In this document: piece by piece, positions 24,929 to 34,147 of the stretch
Numbering within the stretch: the first letter of the stretch is position 1
Layout: the number at the start of each line of letters is the position of its first letter
Source: Sphingobacteriales bacterium UTBCD1
GTDB taxonomy: Bacteria; Bacteroidota; Bacteroidia; Chitinophagales; Chitinophagaceae
Direction of reading: 5' to 3'
Assembly: GCA_002066995.1 (NCBI GenBank)
Contig: MWTC01000041.1
Location: 110,885 to 174,884 of the forward strand
Length of the DNA: 64,000 nucleotides
Notes under the pieces: generated by a model
The model's database searches: none
Told to the model about the DNA's origin: nothing
Seen by the model: the letters and a program-made list of their open reading frames with translations, nothing else
Made by a program: the position numbers and the translations under genes

Positions 24929-27469
24929 ATGGACGAAACTTTTCAGCCACAGGAAACGAGTGACAATAACCGGATAATCCAGGTAAATATTGAGGAACAA
25001 ATGAAGACCGCTTACATCGATTATTCGATGTCTGTGATCGTGGGCAGGGCTTTACCGGATGTGCGGGATGGATTAAAGCCGGTGCATCGCCGTATTTTAT
25101 TTGCGATGAATGAACTGGGTCTGAATTACAATAAACCTTATAAAAAGTCTGCACGTATCGTCGGTGAAGTGTTAGGTAAATACCATCCGCATGGCGACAG
25201 TGCCGTTTATGATGCTATGGTCCGCATGGCCCAGGAATGGAGCATGCGTTATCCCCTTATTGACGGCCAGGGAAATTTTGGAAACGAAGATGGTGATGGC
25301 CCGGCAGCCATGCGTTACACGGAAGCAAGACTGAAGCGGCTGGCGGAGCATATGCTCGATGATATTGAGAAGGACACAGTTGATTTTCAGTTAAACTTTG
25401 ATGATTCTGAAAAAGAACCGTCCATTTTGCCCACACGTATTCCTCAACTGCTGATCAACGGCTCCAGCGGCATTGCGGTGGGGATGGCTACGAATATTAT
25501 GCCGCACAATCTCAGTGAAGTGATTGATGGTTGCATCGCTTTCATTGATAACCGGGATATATCTATTGACGAATTAATGCATCATGTGAAAGCACCTGAT
25601 TTTCCTACCGGCGGCATCATCTATGGTATGGAAGGAGTGAAGGCTGCCATGCATTTCGGAAGGGGCAGGGTAGTGTTAAGAGGAAAATTACACGTTGACA
25701 CCAAAGCTAATGGTAAAGAACAAATCATTATCACTGAAGTTCCCTACCAGGTCAACAGGGATGTACTGACCAACCGGATCGGTGAACTTGTAAATGAAAA
25801 AGTAATTGATGGCATTGCACATGTCAATAACGAATCCAATAAAAAAGAAGGTACCAGAATCGTTTTAGATCTTAGAAGAGACGCAGTAGCAAATGTCATC
25901 ATTAACCAGCTTTATAAACACACTGAGATACAGACAAGTTTTGGTATCAATAATGTTGCATTGGTTAAAGGAAGGCCCAGAACACTGAATCTGAAAGACA
26001 TGATCAGCGAGTTCGTGGAATTCCGCCATGAAGTGGTCGTACGACGCACTCAGTTTGAATTAAGAGAAGCGGAGAAAAAGGCGCACATTTTACAAGGCTA
26101 TCTCATTGCCCTGGATCATCTGGATGAAGTGATCAAACTGATCCGGAGTTCTGCCACTCCTGAAATAGCAAAAGACAACCTGGTAAATGCAGGATGGGGC
26201 CTGGATGAGATACAGGCAAAAGCTATTCTTGAATTACGCCTGCAACGGCTTACCGGAATGGAACGGGATAAGATCAGGCAGGAATATGACGAATTGATGA
26301 AGACCATTGCCTACCTTAAAGATTTGCTCAGCGACCAGGGAAAGCGATTTGATGTGATTAAAAAAGAATTACTGGAGATCAAAGAGAAATTCGGTGACCA
26401 AAGAAAAACAGGGATTACATACCTTGATGATGAAGTAAAGATAAAAGACCTGATCAAAGAAGAAGATGTTGTAATCACCATTTCACATCTTGGCTATATC
26501 AAAAGAACTTCTGCTACTGAATACCGGGCGCAGCGCCGGGGAGGCAGGGGGGTGATTGGCGGTAAAACGAGAGATGAAGATTATATCGAACATCTCTTTG
26601 TGGCCTCCACACACCACACCATGCTTTTCTTTACCGAGAAAGGCAGATGTTATTGGCTGAATGTTTACGAGATCCCGGAAGGTGAAAAGTCCGGCAAAGG
26701 CAGAGCAATCCAAAACCTCATACAACTGCCAAATGACGATAAAATCAGGGCAATTATTGACGTGAAAGACCTGAAAGATGAAGATTTCGTAAAATCGCAT
26801 AATATTGTTCTCTGCACCAAAAAGGGTATTATAAAAAAAACAGAACTGGAAGATTTCAGCCGTCCCAGGCAGACCGGGGTGAATGCGATCACAATAGTTG
26901 ATGGAGACGAACTGCTGGAAGCAAAACTGACCGACGGTAAAAGTGAAATTATGATGGCAGTGAAAAGCGGAAGAGCAATCCGTTTTAATGAAGAGAAAGT
27001 AAGATCAACAGGACGTGGCGCTATCGGTGTAGCAGGTATTGAAGTGGACAAAGAAGGAGATGGAGTAGTGGGAATGATTTGTGTCAAGCCTGAAGAACAT
27101 TCCACCAGGACAGTATTGGTAGTGAGTGAAAAAGGATTTGGGAAAAGAACTCCCGTGGAAGAATACCGTATGACCAATCGCGGAGGCAAAGGAGTGAAGA
27201 CGATCAATGTAACTGAAAAAACAGGAACTTTAGTCGGCTTGCTTGCAGTAGCTGAAACCGAAGACCTGATGATCACCTGCAAAAGCGGCGTCACCATACG
27301 CATGAAAGTATCAGACATCAGCGAGCAGGGAAGAGCTACACAGGGAGTAAAATTGATCAGGCTTGACGAAGGAGATGAAATTGCTGCTATTACCCGGTTG
27401 ACCGACAACGAAGAAAATGGGAATGGAAACAGTCCGGAGATCAATCCGGAAGCAACCCCGGGGTCATAA
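24929..27469 (+). CDS. gyrA: DNA gyrase subunit A
   Basis: The 846-residue protein is complete. The N-terminal domain has [29 protein letters not shown] and the quinolone region [14 protein letters not shown], in which the residues equivalent to E. coli Ser83 and Asp87 are Ser and Asp. The active-site tyrosine is in [10 protein letters not shown]. The C-terminal pinwheel has a GyrA box, AQRRGGRG, which separates it from ParC. With GyrB it makes the ATP-dependent negative-supercoiling enzyme in the cytoplasm. A short acidic C-terminal tail follows the last blade. A secreted TPR gene begins 59 bases later. Confidence 0.97.
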   Translation: MDETFQPQETSDNNRIIQVNIEEQMKTAYIDYSMSVIVGRALPDVRDGLKPVHRRILFAMNELGLNYNKPYKKSARIVGEVLGKYHPHGDSAVYDAMVRMAQEWSMRYPLIDGQGNFGNEDGDGPAAMRYTEARLKRLAEHMLDDIEKDTVDFQLNFDDSEKEPSILPTRIPQLLINGSSGIAVGMATNIMPHNLSEVIDGCIAFIDNRDISIDELMHHVKAPDFPTGGIIYGMEGVKAAMHFGRGRVVLRGKLHVDTKANGKEQIIITEVPYQVNRDVLTNRIGELVNEKVIDGIAHVNNESNKKEGTRIVLDLRRDAVANVIINQLYKHTEIQTSFGINNVALVKGRPRTLNLKDMISEFVEFRHEVVVRRTQFELREAEKKAHILQGYLIALDHLDEVIKLIRSSATPEIAKDNLVNAGWGLDEIQAKAILELRLQRLTGMERDKIRQEYDELMKTIAYLKDLLSDQGKRFDVIKKELLEIKEKFGDQRKTGITYLDDEVKIKDLIKEEDVVITISHLGYIKRTSATEYRAQRRGGRGVIGGKTRDEDYIEHLFVASTHHTMLFFTEKGRCYWLNVYEIPEGEKSGKGRAIQNLIQLPNDDKIRAIIDVKDLKDEDFVKSHNIVLCTKKGIIKKTELEDFSRPRQTGVNAITIVDGDELLEAKLTDGKSEIMMAVKSGRAIRFNEEKVRSTGRGAIGVAGIEVDKEGDGVVGMICVKPEEHSTRTVLVVSEKGFGKRTPVEEYRMTNRGGKGVKTINVTEKTGTLVGLLAVAETEDLMITCKSGVTIRMKVSDISEQGRATQGVKLIRLDEGDEIAAITRLTDNEENGNGNSPEINPEATPGS

Positions 27470-27528
27470 TCTACATCTGATAAAAGTGTAAAAATCATTT
27501 TAAATATTCTTTCTAAAAAATAATAACA

Positions 27529-28764
27529 ATGCGAAAATTAATTCTAACACTCCTGCTGCTGCCATTGACTGCCAGCCTTTTTTCTCAAAGTATTGACGAT
27601 GTAAAAAAGTTTGCTATCCTTCAAAAGTGGGATGAGGCCAAGACCAACGTGGACAAATTTCTTTCAGTAGAAAAGAACCAGAAGAACGCAGAAGGCTGGT
27701 ATTACAAAGGATATATTTATTCAGAACTGTCAAAATTGCCAAACTATGCGGGAACAGATGTCCGTATGCAGGCGTTCGATGCATTTAAAAAATACCAGGA
27801 ACTAGATCCGAAGAACGCACTAATGAAGGAAGGTGAGAATGTAGAATATTTTGTGATTTATAACGGATACTTTGACGATGCAGTTGCCAGGTACAATGAA
27901 AAAAAATATGGTGATGCCTTCAATGATTTTAAAAATGCCCTTACAGTGGAAGAGTTTATCAGGTCAAAGAATTATTCCTATAAAGGATTTTCGTTTCCTG
28001 CTTTAGATACGCAACTGATTCAAAACGTAGCTTTGGCAGCCCTCCAGAATAAAGACAGCGCCAATGCGGTCACCTATTACCAGAAACTTGCAGACGCAAA
28101 AGTTAAAAGTGAAAATTTTCTTGATACATACCGCTTCCTTATTGACTATTACAATACAAAAAATGATTCAGCCAACCGGGATAAATATTTAGCTATATCA
28201 AAGGAATTGTATCCTGCTGAGCCTTATTGGGAAGATTATGAATGGAAATTTGCAGGAAAAGACCCCCAAAAGAAAGAAGAAGTTCTGGCCAAATATCCTG
28301 CCAGCTATACCTTATATTATAACTATGCAGCAGAATTGTTCAATGAATTGTATGCTGCTGAAAAACAACCCGCAGATTATGCTGCCCGTGAAGCCAAGTT
28401 GGAATCGATGACTCAAAAGGCCATTGATATTGATAAATCCAGGCCGGAGGGAAATCTTCTCATGGCCAGAATTCTCAATAATAAAGTGTTTGACCTGAGT
28501 GATGCTTATAGCGCCATCAAGGGAAATAAGCCGGATGATGTAAAAAAGAAAAACGATCTGATGGCACAGATAAACTCCACTTATGATAAGTTACTGACTT
28601 ATGCCACTACCGTTTACAATATCTATGATGGCAAGCAGAGTTTAAAGCCTTTTGAAAAAGGAAATTTTAAAATGGCAGCTAATCTTATCCTTGGCTACTG
28701 GGAATACAAAAAGGATGCTGCTAAAATCAAACAGTACCAGGATAAAATGAAATCTTTAGATTAG
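27529..28764 (+). CDS. Secreted tetratricopeptide repeat protein
   Basis: A 411-residue protein with a signal peptide (MRKLILTLLLLPLTASLFSQ). The mature part is almost wholly helical, with TPR-type repeats (KFAILQKWDEAKTNVDKFL, AEGWYYKGYIYSEL, YNEKKYGDAFNDFKNAL, NVALAALQNKDSANAVTYYQKLAD). No catalytic motif is visible. A periplasmic scaffold or structural role is possible; it is a typical Bacteroidota conserved protein without known function. A terminator hairpin follows at 28808. Confidence 0.72.
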   Translation: MRKLILTLLLLPLTASLFSQSIDDVKKFAILQKWDEAKTNVDKFLSVEKNQKNAEGWYYKGYIYSELSKLPNYAGTDVRMQAFDAFKKYQELDPKNALMKEGENVEYFVIYNGYFDDAVARYNEKKYGDAFNDFKNALTVEEFIRSKNYSYKGFSFPALDTQLIQNVALAALQNKDSANAVTYYQKLADAKVKSENFLDTYRFLIDYYNTKNDSANRDKYLAISKELYPAEPYWEDYEWKFAGKDPQKKEEVLAKYPASYTLYYNYAAELFNELYAAEKQPADYAAREAKLESMTQKAIDIDKSRPEGNLLMARILNNKVFDLSDAYSAIKGNKPDDVKKKNDLMAQINSTYDKLLTYATTVYNIYDGKQSLKPFEKGNFKMAANLILGYWEYKKDAAKIKQYQDKMKSLD

Positions 28765-29119
28765 CAGTCAGGAAGGAGAGTTATCAGTTAAAAAAATATA
28801 CTGAAGGAGGCATCGGTGAGATGCCTTTTTCTATTATAGGCTGACGAGTCAGATAATCTCATTTAACATAATATAAATTATAAGAAACTTATACCTGTAT
28901 TTAGGAAACCGACCAATTGAACTTCTAAAAGGCCTATTGTAAAATATTTAATCAGGTGACTTTATCACATTTCGGGTGCTAATTCATAAAAGCGAATTGT
29001 TGATTACTGATTAAAATAGTTTTAGTTTGCGGTATAGAAAATGAACTGTGCTTTTGATAATTAGAAATTTACCCCTGCTTATTGAATCATTTTCTTAATT
29101 ACCTGCACGGAAAAAAAAA
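28765..29119 (+). other. Convergent gap of 355 bp
   Basis: It contains one rho-independent terminator near its left end and is otherwise AT-rich with no reading frame or motif I can support. Confidence 0.6.
28808..28830 (+). terminator. Terminator after the secreted TPR gene
   Basis: AGGCATC (28808-28814), a five-base loop, GATGCCT (28820-28826), then a run of T to 28830. The stem is short but perfect. Confidence 0.75.
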
Positions 29120-30358
29120 TTAATAAAGCATTCTAACCTTGATTGTTTGTTTTACTTCTTTTAAAAGCTGGAATGCCTGGTCAGAAATTTTCTTGTCCAG
29201 ATCAAGCACTACATAACCTATTTCTTCATTGGTCTTTAAATATTGTGCAAGAATATTAATATTGTTTTTTGAAAGCCGGGTATTGATCTCGGACAAGACG
29301 CCCGGTACATTATTGTGTATATGCAAAATCCGGTGAGCACCTTCCTGGGGAGGTAAGGACAATGCCGGCACAGTATGCGATCCGTTGGTGATTCCCTTCT
29401 CCAGGAAATTCAACAATTTTATACTGACATCTTCTCCTATATTTTGCTGGGCTTCTTCGGTGGAACCGCCTATATGCGGTGTCAGGATCACATTGGAACA
29501 ATTTTGTATCGCAGTTTCAAACTTATCCCCGTTCTTTTCCGGCTCCTTTGGAAATACATCCACCGCAGCGCCCCCGATTTGCCCTTCAATAATCGCTTTC
29601 CGAAGTGCATCAAGGTCCACAACTTCTCCCCTGGCATAATTGATCAATATCGCACCTTTCTTAAAGTATTTCAGGTTGTTTTTATTGATGAGATTTTTGG
29701 TCAATGCCGTTTCAGGGACATGCAGCGTTACAATATCTGCCCGGCCGATCAGTTCTTTCAAGGATTTGGCATCTTCTGCATTACCAAGAGGAAGCTTGGT
29801 TTCAATATCATAAAAAATTACTTTCATCCCCAACGACTCTGCCAATACACTGACCTGTGAACCGATATTCCCATAACCGATGATTCCGAGCGTTTTCCCC
29901 CGGAGTTCATAACTGCCCTTTGCATCTTTCATCCAGATTCCTTCATGAGCCGCTTTGTTTTTATCAGGGATCCTTCGTATCAGCATGACAGATGCGCCGA
30001 TCACCAATTCCGCAACTGATCTTGTATTGGAGTAAGGAGCATTGAAAACCACCACACCCTTTTTTGTAGCTTCCTTCAGATCAACCTGGTTTACTCCGAT
30101 GCAAAAACAGCCTATGGCCTGAAGCTTCTTTGCAGCATCCAGGATATTTTTTGTTACCTGTGTTTTAGAGCGGATGCCCAGAATATGTACATCTCTGATC
30201 TCATTGACGAGCTCTTGCTCTGTCAGCGCTTTATTGATTTTCTCCACCTGTGTATATCCCTGTTGCCGGAAATTATTTACGGCTGTATCGCTGATATTCT
30301 CCAGAAAAAGAATACGGATTTTATTTTTCGGATAACTGGTGCTTCCTGTTATTGCCAT
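29120..30358 (-). CDS. serA: D-3-phosphoglycerate dehydrogenase
   Basis: First step of serine synthesis: oxidises 3-phosphoglycerate with NAD. The 412-residue protein has the substrate domain (GIRSKTQVTKNIL, GVNQVDLKEATKKG), the NAD fold with GIIGYGNIGSQ, catalytic-region sequences VTLHVPETALTKNLI, INYARGEVVD and LTPHIGGSTEEAQQNIG, and a C-terminal ACT domain (HNNVPGVLSEINTRLSKNNINI), the likely serine-binding regulatory unit. The full ACT-containing length matches E. coli-type SerA. Its -7 box (30363-30370) lies four bases before the ATG. Confidence 0.95.
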   Translation of the reverse strand: MAITGSTSYPKNKIRILFLENISDTAVNNFRQQGYTQVEKINKALTEQELVNEIRDVHILGIRSKTQVTKNILDAAKKLQAIGCFCIGVNQVDLKEATKKGVVVFNAPYSNTRSVAELVIGASVMLIRRIPDKNKAAHEGIWMKDAKGSYELRGKTLGIIGYGNIGSQVSVLAESLGMKVIFYDIETKLPLGNAEDAKSLKELIGRADIVTLHVPETALTKNLINKNNLKYFKKGAILINYARGEVVDLDALRKAIIEGQIGGAAVDVFPKEPEKNGDKFETAIQNCSNVILTPHIGGSTEEAQQNIGEDVSIKLLNFLEKGITNGSHTVPALSLPPQEGAHRILHIHNNVPGVLSEINTRLSKNNINILAQYLKTNEEIGYVVLDLDKKISDQAFQLLKEVKQTIKVRMLY

Positions 30359-30362
30359 GCCG

Positions 30363-30370
30363 CAAATATA
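30363..30370 (-). promoter_or_regulatory. -7 element TATATTTG four bases before the serA ATG
   Basis: On the minus strand TATATTTG, then CGGC, then ATG. The spacing places the expected transcription start at the start codon. No clear -33 TTTG is seen. Confidence 0.5.
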
Positions 30371-30446
30371 CTTCGTTGGTGATATTATATTTTATTGTAT
30401 AAACGCTATGGGGAAAAGTTTACCGGCTGATACACTTCCCCTTATA

Positions 30447-30454
30447 TATTTTTG
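30447..30454 (+). promoter_or_regulatory. -7 element TATTTTTG upstream of the fused hydrolase gene
   Basis: An exact TAnnTTTG match 15 bases before GTG 30470, which supports that start over the TTG at 30452, since the TTG lies inside the element. Confidence 0.42.
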
Positions 30455-30469
30455 TCTAAACCCGACTTT

Positions 30470-33277
30470 GTGAAAAATATTTTTATTGCTGCCGGCATAA
30501 TGATTTTAGCCTGCAGCTGCAACGATCTGCTTTCAAAGAAAGCTAATAATTCTGCCCGATTCGTCATTACTGGGCATTATACCGGGCCGGTACATGATAA
30601 AGTCAGCGATTTCATGGATAATGATTTGCTGACCAAAGGATTCAATGGCAGTATACTCATTGCTCAAAATGACACTGTCATTTATGAAAAATATCATGGC
30701 AAAATTAATTTGAATAAAAATGATTCGATCAATGAGCATACTGCATTTCAAATTGCTTCAGCCGGTAAAACATTGACTGCAGTTGCCGTGCTGCAATTGA
30801 TACAGGAAGGAAAACTTACCCTGGAAGACAGTTTGCAAAAATTTTTTCCCGGATTCCCTTATGCAGGAATTACGGTGAGGATGTTACTCAGTCATCATAG
30901 CGGGTTACCCAATTATCTTTATTTTATCGATGACAGCACCTGGGATAAAACCAGTAATCTGACAAACCAGGATGTACTCAATATTCTTTATGCAAAACAT
31001 CCAGTCCCTGATTTTTCACCCGGCGCCCGCTTCCTTTACAGCAATACCAACTTTGTCCTGCTGGCATTAATCATTGAAAAGATCAGCGGAAAAAAATTCC
31101 CTGCATACATGAAAGAACGTTTTTTTGATCCCCTGCAAATGACAGATACCTATGTATTCACCCCGGCAGATTCTGCAAAGGCAATTTATTCTTTCAACTA
31201 TAATAATCGCCTGTGGCAAAACGATATTTTTGACTGGACCTATGGAGATAAAAATATTTATTCCACGCCCCGTGATCTTTTCAAATGGAGTCATGCCCTG
31301 TTCTCCGGACAGCTTATTAATCATTCATTAATGGATTCAGCTTTTTCCCCGCAGATATCCGGATCGCAAAAGAGCCCAAAGACCTTTTCACCGAAACATT
31401 ACTACGGACTGGGATTCCGGTTAATGTACACGCCTGATGGCAAAAAAGTTATCTATCATTTCGGGCGATGGCATGGATTCAATGCCGCTTTTGCACGGCT
31501 TGAAGATGAAAAAGTAACGATCATCATTCTCGGAAACAGGTTCAGTAAAATGATCTACTACGCAGCATGGAAGTCTTACAACCTGTTTGGAGACTATTTC
31601 AAAGAGCAGGAACACGAAGAAGATGACACAGAAAGGCAACCAGGACGAAAACAAAAGTTACCGGGAAAAATAGAAATAAATCAGCCCAAAAGGTCCATCG
31701 TAACGGAAAACAAAAACGCTGATCATTTATTATTTCCGGATAGTTTCTCAACTTTATGGCCGATGAAATTACTTTCAGCAAAACAGACAAGGGATTGGGA
31801 TCAGTACACTATCCTGCATGAGCCCATCACCTCAATTGAACTGATGGAAAGGGCCGCCACAAAATGCGTTGAGTGGATCAAACAGCATTTTCCTTTTCCG
31901 GGAAACAATTTTATTGTTTTTTGCGGTAAAGGAAATAACGGAGGTGACGGGTTAGCCATTGCCCGGATGCTGATACAGCAAAAAAGAACTGTTACAGTTT
32001 ATATTTTAGAACCAGGGCATAAAGGCTCGGATGATTTTCAGGCAAACCTGAGCAGGCTGCAGGCCTCTTCAAAAAAAGAAATTCATTTTATTCAGAACAA
32101 AACCTTTTTCCCTGCCATACCGGAAAACAGCATTGTAATCGATGCCCTTTTCGGTTCGGGATTAAGCCGGCCTTTAGAAGGAATCAATGCAGAACTGGTA
32201 GAACATATCAACCAATCAGGGTGTAAAGTTATTTCCATTGATATTCCAAGCGGCCTGTTTATCGACACTTCTTCATTGGGGAATCCCGTCATCAAAGCTA
32301 CACACACATTGAGCATACAAACTTTTAAACTTTCTTTTTTAGTTGCTGAAAATTCATCATACACCGGGAATATCCAGATCATCAATATCGGGTTAATGCC
32401 AGAATTCCTTTCTGATATTTCCATTCAAAATGAACTTGTAGACGAGGAAATTATCCGCTCTATTTACAAGCCCCGGAATCCTTATGCTCACAAAGGAAAA
32501 TTCGGACATGCATTATTGGTTGCAGGCAGCTATGGCAAAATGGGCGCTGCGGTATTAGCAGCCAAAGCCTGCCTGCGAAGCGGTGTTGGATTACTTACCT
32601 GCCATATCCCCCAATGCGGATACACGGTTTTACAAACAGCACAACCGGAGGCAATGGTAGTTGTTGACTCAAATTCCGCTTTCATTACAAATGCATATCC
32701 CGGCGCTTCTGATTATAATGCCATTGGCATTGGACCGGGAATCGGAACGGCAGCAGAAACTAGGTCTGCAATCAGACAACTATTAAAACAATACAAAAGA
32801 CCTGTAGTAATCGATGCAGACGGTTTGAATTGTATTTCCATGGAAAAGGAAATTCTTACCTGTTTGCCACCCTGCTCAATTCTTACTCCTCACCCAAAAG
32901 AATTCGAACGCTTATTCGGGGAATGCAGGAATGAATATGAGAGAATAGAAAAAGCAGTGGACAATGCCAGGTCTCTGAATTGTATCATAGTTCTTAAAGG
33001 ACATCATACTTTTATTGCAACTCCTTCCGGTAAAGGTTATTTCAATAATACCGGTAATGCAGGAATGGCAACCGGAGGCAGTGGAGATGTACTGACCGGT
33101 ATTATAACAGGTTTGCTGGCGCAAAACTACGAGCCGGTGAATGCAGCCGTACTTGGAGTCTATTTGCACGGAACAGCCGGTGATTTTGCAGCAAAAAAAT
33201 TATCTGAAGAAGCAATGATCGCAAGTGATATTATTGAATATATAGGTGACGCTTTTACCCGGATATTCACACAATGA
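30470..33277 (+). CDS. Serine hydrolase (class C beta-lactamase fold) fused to NAD(P)HX epimerase/dehydratase
   Basis: A 935-residue frame from GTG 30470, chosen because the product then starts with a short basic region and a lipoprotein-type segment (AGIMILACSC). Residues up to about 360 are a beta-lactamase-fold serine hydrolase: SxxK in IASAGKTLTAV, YxN in YSNTNFVLL, HxG in FGRWHGFN. A charged linker (EHEEDDTERQPGRKQK) and a Lys/Asn-rich stretch follow. From the internal Met at nt 31763 (residue 432) comes a complete bifunctional NnrE-NnrD of about 500 residues: KLLSAKQTRDWDQYTI, GKGNNGGDGLAIARML, SIDIPSGLF (epimerase), then GKFGHALLVAGSYGKMGAA, LTPHPKEFERLFG and GNAGMATGGSGDVLTG (ATP/ADP-dependent dehydratase). 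The latter repair hydrated NAD(P)H in the cytosol, while the former would be exported, so the fusion is topologically odd; two separate genes with a lost stop are a real alternative. Confidence 0.8.
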   Translation: MKNIFIAAGIMILACSCNDLLSKKANNSARFVITGHYTGPVHDKVSDFMDNDLLTKGFNGSILIAQNDTVIYEKYHGKINLNKNDSINEHTAFQIASAGKTLTAVAVLQLIQEGKLTLEDSLQKFFPGFPYAGITVRMLLSHHSGLPNYLYFIDDSTWDKTSNLTNQDVLNILYAKHPVPDFSPGARFLYSNTNFVLLALIIEKISGKKFPAYMKERFFDPLQMTDTYVFTPADSAKAIYSFNYNNRLWQNDIFDWTYGDKNIYSTPRDLFKWSHALFSGQLINHSLMDSAFSPQISGSQKSPKTFSPKHYYGLGFRLMYTPDGKKVIYHFGRWHGFNAAFARLEDEKVTIIILGNRFSKMIYYAAWKSYNLFGDYFKEQEHEEDDTERQPGRKQKLPGKIEINQPKRSIVTENKNADHLLFPDSFSTLWPMKLLSAKQTRDWDQYTILHEPITSIELMERAATKCVEWIKQHFPFPGNNFIVFCGKGNNGGDGLAIARMLIQQKRTVTVYILEPGHKGSDDFQANLSRLQASSKKEIHFIQNKTFFPAIPENSIVIDALFGSGLSRPLEGINAELVEHINQSGCKVISIDIPSGLFIDTSSLGNPVIKATHTLSIQTFKLSFLVAENSSYTGNIQIINIGLMPEFLSDISIQNELVDEEIIRSIYKPRNPYAHKGKFGHALLVAGSYGKMGAAVLAAKACLRSGVGLLTCHIPQCGYTVLQTAQPEAMVVVDSNSAFITNAYPGASDYNAIGIGPGIGTAAETRSAIRQLLKQYKRPVVIDADGLNCISMEKEILTCLPPCSILTPHPKEFERLFGECRNEYERIEKAVDNARSLNCIIVLKGHHTFIATPSGKGYFNNTGNAGMATGGSGDVLTGIITGLLAQNYEPVNAAVLGVYLHGTAGDFAAKKLSEEAMIASDIIEYIGDAFTRIFTQ

Positions 33278-33282
33278 ATCTA

Positions 33283-33627
33283 TCAGGAAAGAGAACTCAC
33301 CCATGTAAGGCTGTAAGATTGTTTTCTTTCCCGGGTACAGGTAAAAAGAAAACATGTATCGAAAAGCGAATTGACCTGATCCTTATCTTCTGTAAGAATA
33401 AGGTCGCCCAATGCATAGCCTTCAAGAGAAGATGTGGAAAGAGGCAGCCATTCATAATTTAGTGACTCAAAGTCCCTATCACTGCCTTCACGCCTGGCCA
33501 GCTTTTCAACAAGATTCTGAAGTGACGCCGGCTCCTGTAACGAAGCAACTACCGATATAGCTGAACCCTTATATGGCGGATTTTTCAATACAGGCTTTTT
33601 AAAAATATTTAATAGAGGATTTTTCAT
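33283..33627 (-). CDS. Hypothetical protein, 114 residues
   Basis: Not recognised. It has no signal or membrane segment: MKNPLLNIFKKPVLKNPPY, then SAISVVASLQEPASLQNLVEKLAR and a C-terminal half with GYALGDLILTEDKDQVN and LFDTCFLFTCTRERKQS. It converges on the fused hydrolase gene with a five-base gap, and the frame is clean on this strand, so it is more likely a real gene than the overlapping plus-strand frame. The inverted repeats at 33662-33736 lie 35-110 bases upstream of its start. Confidence 0.5.
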   Translation of the reverse strand: MKNPLLNIFKKPVLKNPPYKGSAISVVASLQEPASLQNLVEKLARREGSDRDFESLNYEWLPLSTSSLEGYALGDLILTEDKDQVNSLFDTCFLFTCTRERKQSYSLTWVSSLS

Positions 33628-33661
33628 GAAAGTAATTTTAAGAACCGAAGACCCTGTTTTT

Positions 33662-33736
33662 TTCAGTACGAATTACTGCAAGAATCATTCCCAAAAAAAT
33701 AGAATAACAAATATTTTACACGTACTGAATGATTCA
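33662..33736. repeat. Interleaved inverted repeats upstream of the 114-residue gene
   Basis: TTCAGTACG (33662-33670) pairs with CGTACTGAA (33721-33729). The first arm can also fold locally, CAGTA (33664-33668) with TACTG (33674-33678). GAATCATT (33682-33689) pairs with AATGATTC (33728-33735), and TGAAT-G-ATTCA (33726-33736) is a local palindrome. The arms are interleaved, so alternative structures or protein binding are possible. Confidence 0.45.
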
Positions 33737-33824
33737 TGATTGCGTAGTTATGATACTACAAAAAAAACCAGCGCTAACACGTAAGATTCTTAGCCTGTTT
33801 TATATTTTAATTTATTACGATAGC

Positions 33825-33844
33825 GCTTTCGTAAAGAATAACTG
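33825..33844. promoter_or_regulatory. LacI-family-operator-like palindrome
   Basis: TTACGA (33825-33830), TAGCGCTT, TCGTAA (33839-33844): a 20-bp dyad with a central AGCGCT core, similar in style to LacI/CcpA-type operators. A related half with AGCGCT and CGTAA-type sequence is seen at about 33769-33782. It is about 300 bp before hppA. No LacI regulator gene is in the window. Confidence 0.35.
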
Positions 33845-34061
33845 ACTAAGAAAACTAAAAAAATAACCCTGCAAATCAGGAATGAACCCTTCATCTCAAA
33901 GTTTGATCCGGTTGAATTACCCTATCAAAGCCCAGAATATAAATCATGAACAAAGACCTCTGAAAAGCAGCAAATGAAAACAACTCATAAAAGCATTAAA
34001 ACAAAGCTTTTATCCTAATTACACCCCCTTTTTTAAATTATAAAAATTCCACTTCATCCCC

Positions 34062-34069
34062 TATCTTTG
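34062..34069 (+). promoter_or_regulatory. -7 element TATCTTTG of hppA
   Basis: An exact TAnnTTTG match, 78 bases before the ATG. The implied leader is about 70 bases. The -33 TTTG is not clear. Confidence 0.5.
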
Positions 34070-34147
34070 CCGCCCCCGATCATCTGATCCGGAACAACCC
34101 GGTTCAACTTAAATGATCACAAAAATTTGAACTAAGAATCAAGGCTT

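Larger units (their letters stand above)
33628..34147 (+). other. Intergenic region of 520 bp with inverted repeats and an operator-like palindrome
   Basis: No gene is apparent. It holds overlapping inverted repeats (33662-33736), a 20-bp near-palindrome (33825-33844) and the -7 element of the pyrophosphatase gene (34062-34069). Confidence 0.6.

Noticed and set aside
24929..27469. ParC instead of GyrA
   Set aside because: The C-terminal GyrA box (QRRGGRG) and full length point to gyrase.
26665..27498. A 277-residue frame on the minus strand inside gyrA
   Set aside because: It is fully antisense to a certain gene, Ser/Pro/Thr-rich in the way expected of reversed coding sequence, and has no start context or family pattern.
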